This document shows positions 13,914 through 25,115 of a stretch of DNA of 64,000 nt, piece by piece. Every line of letters begins with the position of its first letter. Positions within the stretch are counted from its first letter, which is position 1. The DNA is taken from positions 5,913,048 to 5,977,047 of the forward strand of contig JAQFVV010006271.1 of the NCBI GenBank assembly GCA_028023455.1, given 5' to 3'. A program made the translations under genes and the position numbers. This DNA comes from Epiperipatus broadwayi. Its lineage: Eukaryota; Onychophora; Udeonychophora; Euonychophora; Peripatidae. The notes beneath the pieces were generated by a model, which saw nothing but the letters and a program-made list of their open reading frames with translations, was not told the origin of the DNA and searched no databases.

Positions 13914-14096
13914 GTTATTAAAACAGGAAAAACTCTCCATACAGTGGTGCCACTCAGTGCAAGCCAGAGTAACCAATGGATGCCAGAAGGCTTGTGCACA
14001 CTAAGTGACACTACTGTATGGAAAGTTTTGCCTGTTTTAATAACAGTTATGAGCAAGTTTAAGAAATGGTGATCATGTATGTTTAGTGGTTTAAAA
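13914..14096. mobile_element. Short fold-back element, family B copy 2
   Basis: Inverse pair at 13914-13953 and 14004-14043, with outermost bases GTTATTAAAACAGG and CCTGTTTTAATAAC perfectly matched, and CCATACAG...GTGCCAC inside. Downstream GTTATGAGCAAG and GTGATCATGT (14046-14080) match the flank of the copy at 17.3 kb, so the full repeat extends to about 14096. This is the shortest well-preserved copy. Non-coding. Confidence 0.8.
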
Positions 14097-14099
14097 CAT

Positions 14100-14800
14100 A
14101 TGACTGTTTTTATTTTTTTTTAAAGTTTCATTTTTTTATTTCCCATTATTTTAAAAATAAAATATCCCCTTTTTGGCAATATTTGTGCAAATGGAGAAAT
14201 TTTTTTACCTGCATTGTTGATTTGTTCTGAAAGTGAAGCACTCTTTGATATTGATTCTTTGTTTGCATTTTGATATTTGGTTTTAAAAAAAGTTTCTTGT
14301 TGGTATTGATGTAAAAAAATAGTTTAAATTTAATTGATTAATTAGTTTAAATTTATATTTATTAACTTTTCCAAAAATTAATAGATGGTAACTTATACTT
14401 TGCAAGTTTTAGTGATAGCCATGGTATTCCATTCATGCACAATGTATGCATTTATTATCAGACAGTGACAGGGAATAAGATATTGGGTACAATCTGTTTT
14501 ACAAACAAGATGTCACCATATTTTTGATAAATGTACAGTTCTGGGTGCCTACATTTTCTTTATTTGAATATGTTAGTTGTTAAATTTAAAAAAAAAAGTT
14601 AAGTGAAATAAAAGTAATAAATTCCAATAAATTACATTAATAATCTTTATTTCAATTTTTTTATACTTATAATGTGGTAATGATGACATGTTTTGAACTT
14701 AAAAGTTTTTGATGACTTCTGTATCACTTTCAATTTTTTTTCTTTGTAAATGAAATTTATGTTGTATAACTCATTTTTATTTATATTCTATGTAAATATC
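14100..14800. other. AT-rich non-coding sequence
   Basis: Nothing recognisable; poly-T and poly-A runs only. Confidence 0.35.
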
Positions 14801-14806
14801 CAACAC

Positions 14807-14828
14807 ACATATATATATATATATATAT
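14807..14828. repeat. AT dinucleotide microsatellite
   Basis: An uninterrupted (AT)n run, followed by a weak inverted repeat (AAATTCACCAAGTGCTTT near 14863 and its approximate inverse near 14911) and another TA run at 14960-14973. Confidence 0.85.
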
Positions 14829-15039
14829 TGCACAGAGTAAAAATTTTTTAAATAAATATAAATTCACCAAGTGCTTTCAATATTGTATACCAGATTCACA
14901 CCAACCTAAAGTGCTTTGTGAATTTGTATTTATTTTTATTTAATTTTTTTTACTTTGGGTATATATATATATATTACTATTATTATTTTGCTGTTGTGGC
15001 TTTGGCTAAATTAAATGGCTAAGCCTACTAATCTAATAT

Positions 15040-15345
15040 ATGGAGTATCTGAATTAAGTTCAGGCCCATATGATTTTTTCAGTTGGAGAGCTGACTTTAA
15101 AGACATGTAGATGTCTAAAAGTTTCAGATCTTCTTTTAACAATTAACTTTTAGATAAATGCTTTGCTTGAGTTGGTTTTTTAAATCTAATGTCCCACTCC
15201 TCACTGAAGAGACCCATAGGTCGAAACCGGTCTGGGGATGGGGACAATCCAAGATAAAAATGATTTGAATGTCTTCTCTTGTAGTAGCATTTATCATAAA
15301 AAAAAAGAAGCTTGTTTAGAGCTATTAGCACGCTCTTAATTTTAT
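15040..15345 (+). mobile_element. Probable Penelope-like element terminal fragment carrying a hammerhead ribozyme
   Basis: The stretch surrounds the hammerhead at 15190-15246 and lacks coding capacity of its own. Penelope-like elements are known to carry type I hammerhead motifs in their terminal repeats, and a Penelope GIY-YIG endonuclease fragment occurs elsewhere in this window (62.9-63.4 kb, minus). The boundaries given are approximate: flanking TA repeats on both sides suggest where unrelated DNA begins. An alternative is a SINE-like or retrozyme-type non-autonomous element using the same ribozyme. Confidence 0.5.
15190..15246 (+). ncRNA. Type I hammerhead ribozyme
   Basis: All conserved parts are in order on the plus strand. 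The stem I 5' strand is TGTCCC-AC-TCCTCA (15190-15203), then core CTGAAGA (15204-15210). Stem II is GACC-CATA-GGTC (15211-15222), then core GAAA (15223-15226). Stem III is A-CCGG-T (15226-15231), and the cleavage-site C is 15232. The stem I 3' strand is TGGGGA-TG-GGGACA (15233-15246). Stem I pairs as two 6-bp helices (one G-U pair) around a symmetric 2x2 internal loop, where the loop-loop contact with the stem II tetraloop would lie. Stem III is self-complementary with no loop, so a monomer would be weak and a dimer (ACCGGU pairing with ACCGGU) is expected, as known for short-stem metazoan hammerheads. Predicted to self-cleave 3' of C15232. Activity is inferred, not shown. Confidence 0.9.
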
Positions 15346-15349
15346 ATAT

Positions 15350-16353
15350 ATATATTGGATATTTACATTTGGCACAGAGTTGGTGATTTATTTATTTTTT
15401 ATGTTTAATGTATATAAAGTAAAATTGATAATACATTGAAAATATAACATTGTAATGATTTTTTTCATATGATTTATTTAATTATTTTCGTTGATTTCTT
15501 AGGTCCGGAACCAATCTCCTTATTTTCCATATATATATAATGTACTTTTTTACACAAATTTCTTTTACATGTAATTTTCAGGTGCCAATCTATGTAAAAA
15601 TGGAATTAAGTGTGCATAGTTTATAATTTATATTCAATAAAAGTTACAATTCATGAAATATTTATTGCAATTTCATATTTTTGAGCGTCCAATATTTAAG
15701 CAATAATATTCTTTAAGTAATTGTATTTTCTGAATCAGACATAAAAATATGACTTTTCACTACACATTTAAACTCACATAATATTAAAATAACATATTAA
15801 ATGTTCAAAATAATTTTCAATCCTTAAATGATTATTTATTTTAAAGAAATCAAAACTAATATATCAGAAAAATATCTGGATTATACATTGAATGATATGA
15901 CTATCTTAAATTTGGATATGCTATGTTTATTTACTCTGTGTTTGGTTAATGGCTTTTATTGGTTTGATATTTTACTTTTAAATAATCTGCAGATCTATAG
16001 GTGAACTATTATTTGTGAAAGCTCCACATAATATATTTTTATTGAAAGCCTCTTTTCTAATAGTTAATATATATATATATATAAATTTAATAAAATAAAT
16101 AAATAGTATGTTTACATTATTTGAGAAAATACCTAGAGTTTATCAACCTTTTTTTTTTGTTTACACATAAATTTAATTTTGTGTTATTTAAGTATCTTTT
16201 TCAATTACAAAAGTAAAATAAAAGTCTAGTTTTTATGCATGATAATTTGCATACATGTGTTCTAATCACATTACTTCTAACACCAGTTCTTCATGTATTT
16301 GCAGACATTTCAATTGTGCAAAATATAATAATTTTAAAAACATTTTATTATAG
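15350..16353. other. AT-rich intron sequence upstream of the TSP1 exon
   Basis: Non-coding, with a TA run near 16066-16082. The branch/acceptor region of the following exon is AT-rich (CATTTTATTATAG). Confidence 0.4.
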
Positions 16354-16471
16354 GATAATGCAGTCCGTCCAAATCCTACTGAAGCTATTTGTCACAAAAC
16401 CTGTCCAATCGACTGTCAGTTATCTACTTGGTCTAATTGGGACACTAAGATGTGCAAATGTGGAGAACATG
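16354..16471 (+). CDS. Exon of a thrombospondin type-1 repeat protein (THSD7-like)
   Basis: This 118-bp internal exon is bordered by a TAG acceptor (to 16353) and a GT donor (GTAATG from 16472). It is open in one frame: DNAVRPNPTEAIC, then HKTCPIDCQLSTWSNWD, ending TKMCKCGEH plus one base (phase 1). The CP.DC....WS.W...C.CG layout is the start of a TSP1 domain; the CPIDC lead-in is characteristic of THSD7A/THSD7B, large transmembrane proteins with many TSP1 repeats in the extracellular part. The usual 'C..TCG' is seen here as MCKCG, a small departure. The longer ORF overlapping at 16235-16522 uses another frame without this motif and is spurious. The outgoing phase matches the exon at 41034. 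Family assignment is by eye; another TSP1-repeat protein is possible. Confidence 0.78.
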
Positions 16472-16479
16472 GTAATGAT

Positions 16480-17298
16480 AGGTTTTATATCATTTTTTTA
16501 TTTAATATATACATTTATATAGAAATTAATAAGTTTCAGTATAATAACCCGATGTCTTAAAACATGAATCATATCGACTATTTATATATTTGATTAAAGA
16601 CGCATTTTTGATAATAATAAAAAAAACACCTGTCATTCTTTAAAGTTGAGCAAATTTAATAGTTACAAAATAAAATTTAATCATTTTAAAAATTATTAAT
16701 TTTAAATTTATTTTAATATTTAAGTTTTAAGTTGTAAATGTTTTAGTAAGTATCTTAAAATTATGTTGATATTTTGATTAAAAAAATATATAGTACTCAC
16801 CAATCAAAATTATTTCCAGAGTTTTTATGATAATATGCAGAATTTTCTGATTACCAAAAGACTTATCTATGGAATCGACCGTTAAAGAGCGCCCTAAGAA
16901 AATAAATATTACACTATGTAATAATCTGTCTACAAATGTTGAATATTAACACTCACATGTTATAATTTAAAAGTGCAAATGTACATTAATATCAAAAATA
17001 CACATCTGTATTCATCTACGCGTACACATATATATGTGTTGCATTCGCACATGGCTATATACAAACATACATAATTAGCATTCAATTTTTTTTTATATAA
17101 TAAGTAATGGTACTTTAGGATTATTCAACCAATGACGTATTTCTCTTACTGATTTTTTTCCGGTAGACGTCGTCGATTTTTACATGACAACATTATCGTG
17201 GCAAGCAAGTCACTGGCGTGATTAATCCATGAGAGAGTCAATTTTTGGATTTTTCTGACTCGCGAATTTACCCAATATTGGACTTTGAAAGTAAAAAT
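16480..17298. other. AT-rich intron sequence
   Basis: No coding signal; a short CA/TA-rich stretch near 17010-17040. Nothing else recognised. Confidence 0.35.
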
Positions 17299-17299
17299 A

Positions 17300-17790
17300 A
17301 AAATAGGCAAAACTCTCTCCATACAGTAGTGCCACTCTAAGCAAGACAGACTAATCAATGGATGCCAGAAGGTTGGTGCATAATATCCCTATCTAGTGCC
17401 TACTCATCCAATATCCCCAAATTAGTTTCTGGCTTATGGCCTTCATCAGTGAGGAGCCTTGGATCTGAGAGCACTGCACCTAGATCTTAGGATTTAATAC
17501 AAACCTCCAGCAGCTACCTCCATTTAACTACAAAACTATGAGTCTTAAATTGAAAACACAATAATATTTTCAATCCAAGCTCATTAGCTTATATAGTATG
17601 GGATATAATCTGGGAATATTGGATGAGTAGGCACTAGATAGGGATTTTATGCACAAGCCTTCTGGCATCCATTGATTACTCTGTCTTGCTTAGAATGGTG
17701 CACTACTGTATGGAGAGAGTTTTGCCTAATTTAACAACAGTTATGAGCAAGCATGAAAGATAGTGATCATGTGATGTTTTAAGGTTTAAA
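17300..17790. mobile_element. Long fold-back element, family B copy 3
   Basis: Outer arms AAAATAGGCAAAACTCTCTC (from 17300) and the inverse ending near 17732. They are continuous with about 85 bp of further inverse sequence (17336-17420 against 17612-17694; landmarks GGATGCCAGAAGG, TATCTAGTGCCTACTCATCC). The centre, about 17425-17610, is unique and contains CTTCATCAGTGAGGAGCCTT. The trailing GTTATGAGCAAG...GATCATGTGATG matches copies 1 and 2. Arms of about 120 bp would fold into a long hairpin RNA if transcribed. Non-coding. Confidence 0.82.
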
Positions 17791-17794
17791 AATA

Positions 17795-19690
17795 AAAATA
17801 AATACTAATCTCTTTAAAAATAAAATGATGTCTGTCAGTGGTTGAAAGTTGACTTAATAACATATTTGGATTTGTTTGATCCATGAAATAGGTGTATATT
17901 TTTAGCATTACATATTTTATAAGCCATAAATTTACTTAGTACTTATTAGAAATCATTATTAATATTACTAAATGTTTTATTATTTGTTTTAAAAATCATG
18001 CACTGATTAATTGTAAATTATTTATACCAAATATTTGATTAAAGTCAGTTAAGTATAAATATAGACAGTGGTTAGTAGATAGTGCTAAAATATGAGAGTA
18101 TATGAAAATAGCATTTTCAATGAACATTGCTGTTATGTTTTGTCTAGTAGGATAATAATAGATTCAATCTTGCAGAAACCAAACATTTGTTCTTGTCATT
18201 TTACAAAATTTAATCCCACATCAGTTTTATAAAATATATTGGAGTAATTGATCTTAAAATTTCAAAGATTAATTACATCATTAAATAAACATTGATCCTA
18301 ACTCAAAAGCAGTAAGAATGTATTGTTTTTAAGCCAATAAACATCACATGACTACCCCTCTTTTTCCTGTTTTACTGAATTGTTTGTTGAAGGTTTTCAA
18401 TAATAGCATTTCACTTGTAATTATATGTTGGATTATTTCATCATATAGGTGAATTGTTAAATGTTTTTATGAAAACTCAGATATTATTTATACATTTTCA
18501 AATACATTCATTCTGATCTGACTAGTATTCACTAGCATAAGAATTGCGCTGGTCATTTTATATGTGCAGAATTTAAAGTGAGGATTTCATCAATTCTCAC
18601 ACTATTCATGAATCTGAAGTTTTCAGGTGTTCAATTTCCATACTTGTTATTAAGTCAGCAGAATATAAAAAAGAGAAAGGAGAGTAATATTACCCAAATT
18701 ATTGTGCTCCGAATAATCTGTGTGTTATTACTAATAGTTGAATGTATTTAGAAAAGTATGTAATATTTTATTTTTAAAGAAAATATTATAGATGATAAAA
18801 AAGTCCAATTTATAACTAATAAATTATTATCTGAACATTGCAACTTAAAAACTGATTCCACACCAAACTTAGAAAGTCAATTTGGACAAGTGAGTCTATT
18901 AATAGAAAGCTTCCACTGATTATAAAACACCAACAAAGATCATACACCAATTCAATAGGTAGTAGTTGAAAGCTTTTTCTCATCAACCAATACTAGATTT
19001 AGCAATATTTAGGTACAAATGAAAACATATTTAAATATATCACCAAAACTATTGCTCCTATCCATTTTAGTTTCTATAAGTTGTTAATCTATGATTAATT
19101 ACAAATCAAAAGTTTGAAAACTAAAGTGCTGTCAAAGTTTTGTTATTGTCCTCTCATAAAATTAAATGGACTTTTCAATATTTTATAAATTTAATTTATT
19201 TGTAGTGAGTATACATATAGACTCTGGTCACTAAAGAAGTAAAAGTACTCTGATCATGGTATTGTATATATCAAAAGCATGCTAAGCATGAATTAAAGCT
19301 AAATTTAAAGTATATAAACTATGGTTTCTGTATAAATGTCCATAAAATTTACATGAATATTAAAGTAAGTTTATTTTTATATAACATATTTACATAAAAT
19401 AGTTCATAAAGTGTGCAAAATATAAAATGTGCCTACATGCACGAGCTCACAAAACTGAAGACAAATAAAGAAATGTATATATTTTTTATTTTATTTTAAT
19501 ATATATATATAATTACATGCTTTTGAGGATCAGAGCCCTCATATTCATACCCATCATAAATAGTTCAACAAAAGTTATTGTATATGGTGTATGCAATGCA
19601 GTTATAAAAAAGTATGTATTTCTGTTTTAAAGTGCTATTTGTCTTTGTGCAAAATGATTTCCATTAATATCACCATATTTTTTTCACTAG
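17795..19690. other. AT-rich intron sequence
   Basis: No supported gene. A small match to the family B end (AAACATCACATGA...CCTGTTTTAC, near 18343-18376) may be a deleted copy. Confidence 0.3.
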
Positions 19691-20440
19691 GGATGGGCAC
19701 ACTTTTTCAGTGTAAGGATTACTTGATATTTTTTTTGCTATAGTCCATTACTTGCATGGTTTTAAAATATCTTTAATATTTAATTTTGTTGGCAATGACA
19801 CATTTGTATAAAATATGTAACACACCTATTTTGTATTCATTATTACCAAAAAAAAAATTGTTCTTCCCATTTTGTGTTAAAATTGGGTTAGTTTTCTTTG
19901 CAATTGTTTCGGCTATTACAGCACTTTTTCAAAATATGAAAAAATACTAACTTTTCACAATTAAATTAATTAGATCAGAATAAAAACCAGTTATCAGCTT
20001 CATGGCTGCCTGAAGGACTTCTGTTGCATTTTTGTGTTGCAAAGTGAATTTATTTGAATTGATGAATTTGTAATCAGCATAACATTATCATGCATTTTGA
20101 ACAAAGGAGCATTTTCCATTCATGAGTAAGTGCCTGATTTCACACAGTCACTTCAATCATGAGGAGCCAATTCTCATCTGTAGTAGGGATATAGAACTGA
20201 AAAATGTATTTCTTGTACTAAATATACTGTTGGTTACCATTGCCTTTTTGAATTCAGGTGATCCCTCTAAAATTTCTTGGCAGTTCATTGGTGGACCATG
20301 ATTCATGTCTTTTTCATCACTACTTTACACCAATCTGATGAAAACTCTAAACTGTTTTCATAGTTATAAAATATAGTTAATGATTCATGCTTTCCAATAT
20401 TATCGACAATCAGAAAGTGGTCACAATAATAATAATATAA
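19690..20440. mobile_element. Possible decayed hAT-related element
   Basis: Begins GGGATGGGCACACTTTTTCA, like a hAT end of the type C-AGGG-TGG-CA, and the following 700 bp are more complex than the surroundings. I found no matching opposite end or duplication, and no protein motif. Weak call. Confidence 0.25.
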
Positions 20441-20449
20441 TGTCCCTTA

Positions 20450-21075
20450 AATAAATAACAATTTATTTACTTATTAAATAACTTTGTTAATGATGCATAT
20501 ATTTAAATATTTTTTTCTTTTTTTAAAAACTCATTTCATTAAAACACTATCATTCAAAGTAATTAATCTTATGTTACTCATAATTCCTGAATGCCAAGCT
20601 AGATTTTGAATCATTAAAATGGCTGTTTTAATCTTTTTTTTTTCTTTTTTACAAATCACCTCTTTTATCTTTGCATCTACTGTATTTCACTGTCTATCGA
20701 TCTTTCTAAATTTAACTTTTCTTTATGTGTTGAGTTATTCTTACAATTAGCTTTTTTACTTTTTTGTAGTATAAGTGACAATTTTAGGGTTTTGATATTT
20801 TTTTAGTATTAATAGGATATACAAATTATGAGACTCCAAAAGGAGAATTGGCTGAGTTTCACATTACAGAGGGTTTAACTGCTAAGACCATTGAAGCATC
20901 ATTTATCGCATACTTAGCCAAGATCAACCTTCACTTTTTAGTTTCATTATGGTCAGACTATTTCAAAGTAAAAAATTAGAAATAGTCACAGCAAGAATCA
21001 TTTAACATACACTATCAAGAATCACTTTTATATAAAGTCATTTGTAAATAAACATTTATTTTTAACGCTGTTTCT
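20450..21075. other. AT-rich intron sequence
   Basis: Nothing recognisable. Confidence 0.35.
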
Positions 21076-21080
21076 AATTG

Positions 21081-21343
21081 TAATAAATTTAATCAGCCAT
21101 TTAAGCTATTGTGCGCTTTTTCACGAGTGTTAAATAATAAATGAGTGCTTCCGCTTACAACACAAGATATAGTATTTAGGAAAGAATAAAATGAATCCAC
21201 TCATTCAATCCAACCCAAATGCTTATATATGGGCAAATCTTAAGTATTGTAAGCGAAAGTGTTGTAAGCGGAAGTACTCATTTATTATTTAACACTCGTG
21301 AAAAAGCGCACAATAGCTTAAATGGCTGCTTAAATTTATTATA
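21081..21343. mobile_element. MITE-like hairpin element with long near-perfect arms
   Basis: The left arm 21081-21162 and right arm 21261-21343 are inverse copies over about 82 bp with only about two differences (landmarks GCTATTGTGCGCTTTTTCAC, GAGTGTTAAATAATAAATGA, CTTCCGCTTACAACAC). The loop of about 98 bp has an extra partial copy of the arm tip (TTGTAAGCGAAAGTG near 21247). No ORF. The near-identity of the arms suggests a recent insertion or ongoing correction between arms. No clear target duplication seen. Confidence 0.85.
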
Positions 21344-21344
21344 A

Positions 21345-22100
21345 AGTCATTACTTTGGCCGATTTTTGAATTAACATTCTCTTTACTTGTACTATTTATA
21401 AACAAATGTTGTAATTGTTTTTATTACGATTTTGTTTTTAAACTTTTCTAAAATTCGTTTTAATAGTTTGCATCGAATGTGATATACGTTTGTGTTTTAG
21501 GGTTGACTTGTTAGGGCAAACATAACTCATCCTTAACTTCTGTGTTCTTTTTCATTCAAGAGTTATAGCAGTCACACTCGTTTAAGATTGTCTTCTCAGT
21601 TAGTCATTCTATTGTAAATATCATTATATGTTTTCAACTTATTTTGACTATGGACTTACCTTTCAAATTCTTTGTTAATTTTGCTAATCATTAGAATCAT
21701 TTTGACATAATGAATATATTCAGTTGAGATTAGTTTATAATTTTTTAGCAATTTTTCAGGAGTCAGTAACGTCGCCCTAATTTTAAACAAATGTAAAGTA
21801 AATAATTTGGTAGTATTTTACAAAATTAAATAGCAATTTAAGAAAGTTCTATCCATGGTAAAGTAATCAATACAAATCTACAAAATAAAAAATCTTGAAA
21901 GACAGAATTCGTTTAATTCAATATACAGTAATCCTATAGTTGTTTCACGTCAATAAATTCATTCATCTTTCTCCTTTTGTGTTCGAAGTCTTTTCCGTTA
22001 TAACCACCATAAAAAAATTAAATCCATATTATTATGAAAAATGTTAGCGACAATTTAAATTTATTTTTAATTTTTATAACTATTCTTTTTTTTTTCATGT
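21345..22100. other. AT-rich intron sequence
   Basis: No gene or recognised element. Confidence 0.35.
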
Positions 22101-22103
22101 GTC

Positions 22104-22188
22104 ATAGCATCGGCCTGAAAGCGAACTCGCTAACCCGGGACAACTGCTTGTAAGGCAACTGTGCTGACCTCTCGACCACCAACGCTTG
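22104..22188 (-). repeat. tRNA-derived SINE remnant or tRNA-Val-like pseudogene
   Basis: Read on the minus strand, an A-box-like TGGTCGAGAGG (22168-22178) is followed by an anticodon-arm-like TTGC-CTTACAA-GCAG, which would give anticodon TAC (valine). A B-box-like GAGTTCGCTTTC (22117-22128) follows. The variable/T-arm region carries extra bases (CCCGGGTTAGCGAG) that a working tRNA would not have. A shorter, deleted relative may lie at 52534-52585 (CATAGTATCG, GACCTCTCGGCTAAC). I favour a SINE head over a functional tRNA. Confidence 0.5.
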
Positions 22189-22189
22189 A

Positions 22190-23550
22190 CAACTATTCAT
22201 TTTTAAGATTGAACTTTTTCTAACTTAACATTTCAGATTCTTTGCTGTATTTATTTAGTAATCTTCATTCATATTTAATCTTAGAGTTAGATTGTGCCCT
22301 CTAGTGACAAAGTGTATTATTATATATTGATTTTTCTGCTTTAACTTGATGTACAAACTGTTTGCTCAACAGTTCATCTTAAATTACTAGTTTCTACAGT
22401 TAATAAGATTTGTCACGTCGCAGTTGGATAATGTTGAAGCTTTTAGAGAGAAAATAAATATTTTAAAAAGTTGATAAATATGTTTAAGGAAAATTATAGT
22501 TTACAAGCACTTTGAATTTTACAGATTTTATTTTTATTCACAAGAAACTCTCCTGCTGACAGATTCCATTGAGTCGACCTATTATAATGATCTATATATT
22601 CTCCATTCTTTTTCTTTTGCAGATAATTTTTAGCCCCCCCCCATCTCATATATAAATATTCATTAACATTCACCATCCGTTCTCATTTTAAAAGTATGAA
22701 TAAGAATCTTAATAATTTGTTTTTCATCATCATCATCAAAAACGCAACTTTTTTCTTGAATGTTCCAATCTTACACTTTTATTGTTATTTAGTATAATAT
22801 TAAAAATGTTTTCATTGTCCGATTGTGATTCAATTAATAGATGACAAAATATATATATATATAGTAAAAGGTTTTTCTGATTCATTATTTTGTACATATT
22901 TTGGAATGAATTTTTTTACATCCAAGTGACAAAACTCAACCTTGTGTTTTTTTTCAAATATTGAAGCTTTTCTCACTAAATCTTTTGTCTGTATGTAGTT
23001 TTATTTTCACGTAATATGTTATTAAATATACATATGTTCATTATACCTAAATTAATTTGAAACGTCTCTCCATGTCTTATAAACATATTCATGCACTGTC
23101 TAGTATTAATTTTACTTTCATTTGGCATTCTTGATCACAATTCAATATTACTTCCCAAAATTTTCAAAACTATGTAATCCAATTCCATCAATTTTAATTG
23201 TATTTAATTTTTTTATAAATACCTTTGTGTTTTTATATTGGTCTTATTTATGTATGATTCACAATTCTTTGCTTTTTTATTTAACAACTGAAATATTGAT
23301 TTTGTTATTTTTTCAGCTTTTTAATTGATTACTATAGCATTATAATATCTTGAATTGTTTTTTCTAATATTATGTTTGTTTGTTTTGCTAACATTTTTTT
23401 TATTTTATTTATTATATACTTAATGAGAGGAGATTTTTTTAAATTTCAAATCAGCTTCCAATTTCTTCTCATATTTTCATGCTAATTTTAAAATTTCTAC
23501 ACATTATTTAGCATATTAGTTTATTATCTAATCCATGTTTTCAGTATTGT
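22190..23550. other. T-rich non-coding sequence
   Basis: No supported gene on either strand. A 7-C run lies at 22635 and a TA run near 22846-22863. Confidence 0.3.
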
Positions 23551-23555
23551 CCAAT

Positions 23556-23825
23556 TTATCCATTAGTTAATACCGTCAAAGTTCTTCTCAAAATAAAACA
23601 AGGTGTTAATATTCTTTTTTCCTTTTCCTCTGATTGTAAGCCATAATAATAATATTTTCCACTGTAGTTTGTCCATCCACCTGAATATTTATCTTTTGTT
23701 AAAGCTTGTCTCATTTTATGTAGATTAGAATACATATTGATTTCATGAAATATTATATAGCTTGTAAATCTCTGGAAGTAGTTTATCTTCACCATAGCTA
23801 GCCATTTCTGGAACCATTCTTTCAT
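23556..23825 (-). pseudogene. Unidentified protein-like fragment
   Basis: An 89-codon open frame with non-random composition: MKEWFQKWLAMVKINY at the start, then HKMRQALTKDKYSGGWTNYS near the middle and EEKEKRIL towards the end. Neighbouring minus-strand frames up to about 24400 are A-rich and lysine-rich but interrupted. It could be a fragment of a decayed mobile or endogenous element; I do not recognise the family and it may be chance. Confidence 0.25.
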
Positions 23826-24894
23826 TTTCCAGCCTTTTAATTTTATATAATTTATTCACTGAGCTTTAATTTATTTCAATGAAGTGCCATTTTTTCTCTT
23901 ATAAAATTTTAAAACAAATTCATAAAGCTTTCTCTACTTTTTTCAACTTTTTAACCAAATTCTGTTTTACGTAATTCATAATTGTACTTTCATAATTTTT
24001 TTTAAAGTTTTATTTTTGACAGTAAACATTTTTTCACATTCATCTTTAAATAGTTAATATTTTGGCTACCATTATTTGTTCTTCATACTTTTTTATGTTT
24101 CTACACCAGTATTCTAAACATTTTCATCTATTTTCCTGATCACTGTCTGTATTTAATTTCACTTAATTCTATACTGTTTTTTTTTTTTGCTATTTTTGAC
24201 TTGTTTTTTTTTAGCTTTCATTGTTTACTTTTTTTTGGTATCAGTTTTAATCTTAAACTTATCTCCTTTTTTGGTATACTCCAAAATTCTTACCGGATTT
24301 TATTTATGAATCTAGTTAATTTTTTTGTTAAGATTTTTATTTCTTATTAATATTATCTAATATTTTCACATTATTTCTATTAATTAGTGTCTTGCTTAGA
24401 TGTTTTCATATCTAAAAATGAGAATTCTTTAACTCAAGCTACAGTATGCTGATCAGCTTCTGTTTATTATTTTCGTACTTATTATACTCTATATTTTTTC
24501 CTCAGTCTTCTGAAGTTTATAATAAAAACATTTCACTCTTCTTACACTTTAAAGCAAAATATATTTATTTATTCTTTACCATTTCGACTGTTCCTAGCAG
24601 TCTTTGTCAGATCTTATTCTGTACTTTTTTTCTCTTTCCTCCACCATTTTCTGAAGTTTATATTATTCTAGAATTATATGTGAAAAATATATTCTAAAGC
24701 AAATTTTCAAATTTCACCACCATCAAAGCCTTATTATTTCTAATCTTAGGATTCCAAATTTCTGCAACAATTATAGCATTTTGGTAGCATGGACATTTAA
24801 GGGTTAATTTTAGATCTTTGTAATTTGTAATTTATATTTTTTTTTGGCTCTCATTATCATTTATGCCACTTAGTCTAATGTTTGGATATCAGTA

Positions 24895-25115
24895 GATTCC
24901 ATATGGTAATGCTCAATAAACCCATATCCATTATTCTCAGAATTAATTTTTAGCACTTTCAAAAGTTACAAAATCTTTTGTGACTGGGGATATCGTAAAT
25001 GACAGCACTGAATAGTGATTTATTAAGCATTACCAATTAGCATCTATTGATTACTAAAGCTTACACTAGATGGCATAACTAGTGTCATGTGATGACTTAT
25101 TGGTATTATTTATTC
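24895..25115. mobile_element. Diverged family B relative
   Basis: TAGCATCTATTGATTACTAA and AGCTTACACTAGATGGCAT (25045-25075) match the family B arm (GCATCCATTGATTA..., TGGCACTA). An approximate inverted pair TGGTAATGCTCAATAAA / TTTATTAAGCATTACCA lies at about 24904-24921 and 25019-25035. Old and partial. Confidence 0.45.

Noticed and set aside
16235-16522. 95-codon ORF over the first TSP1 exon
   Set aside because: It is in a different frame from the cysteine-rich TSP1 reading and crosses both splice sites.
24446-24697. Hydrophobic 83-codon ORF resembling membrane segments
   Set aside because: T-rich DNA gives Phe/Leu/Ser-rich frames by chance; no splice, start context or homology.
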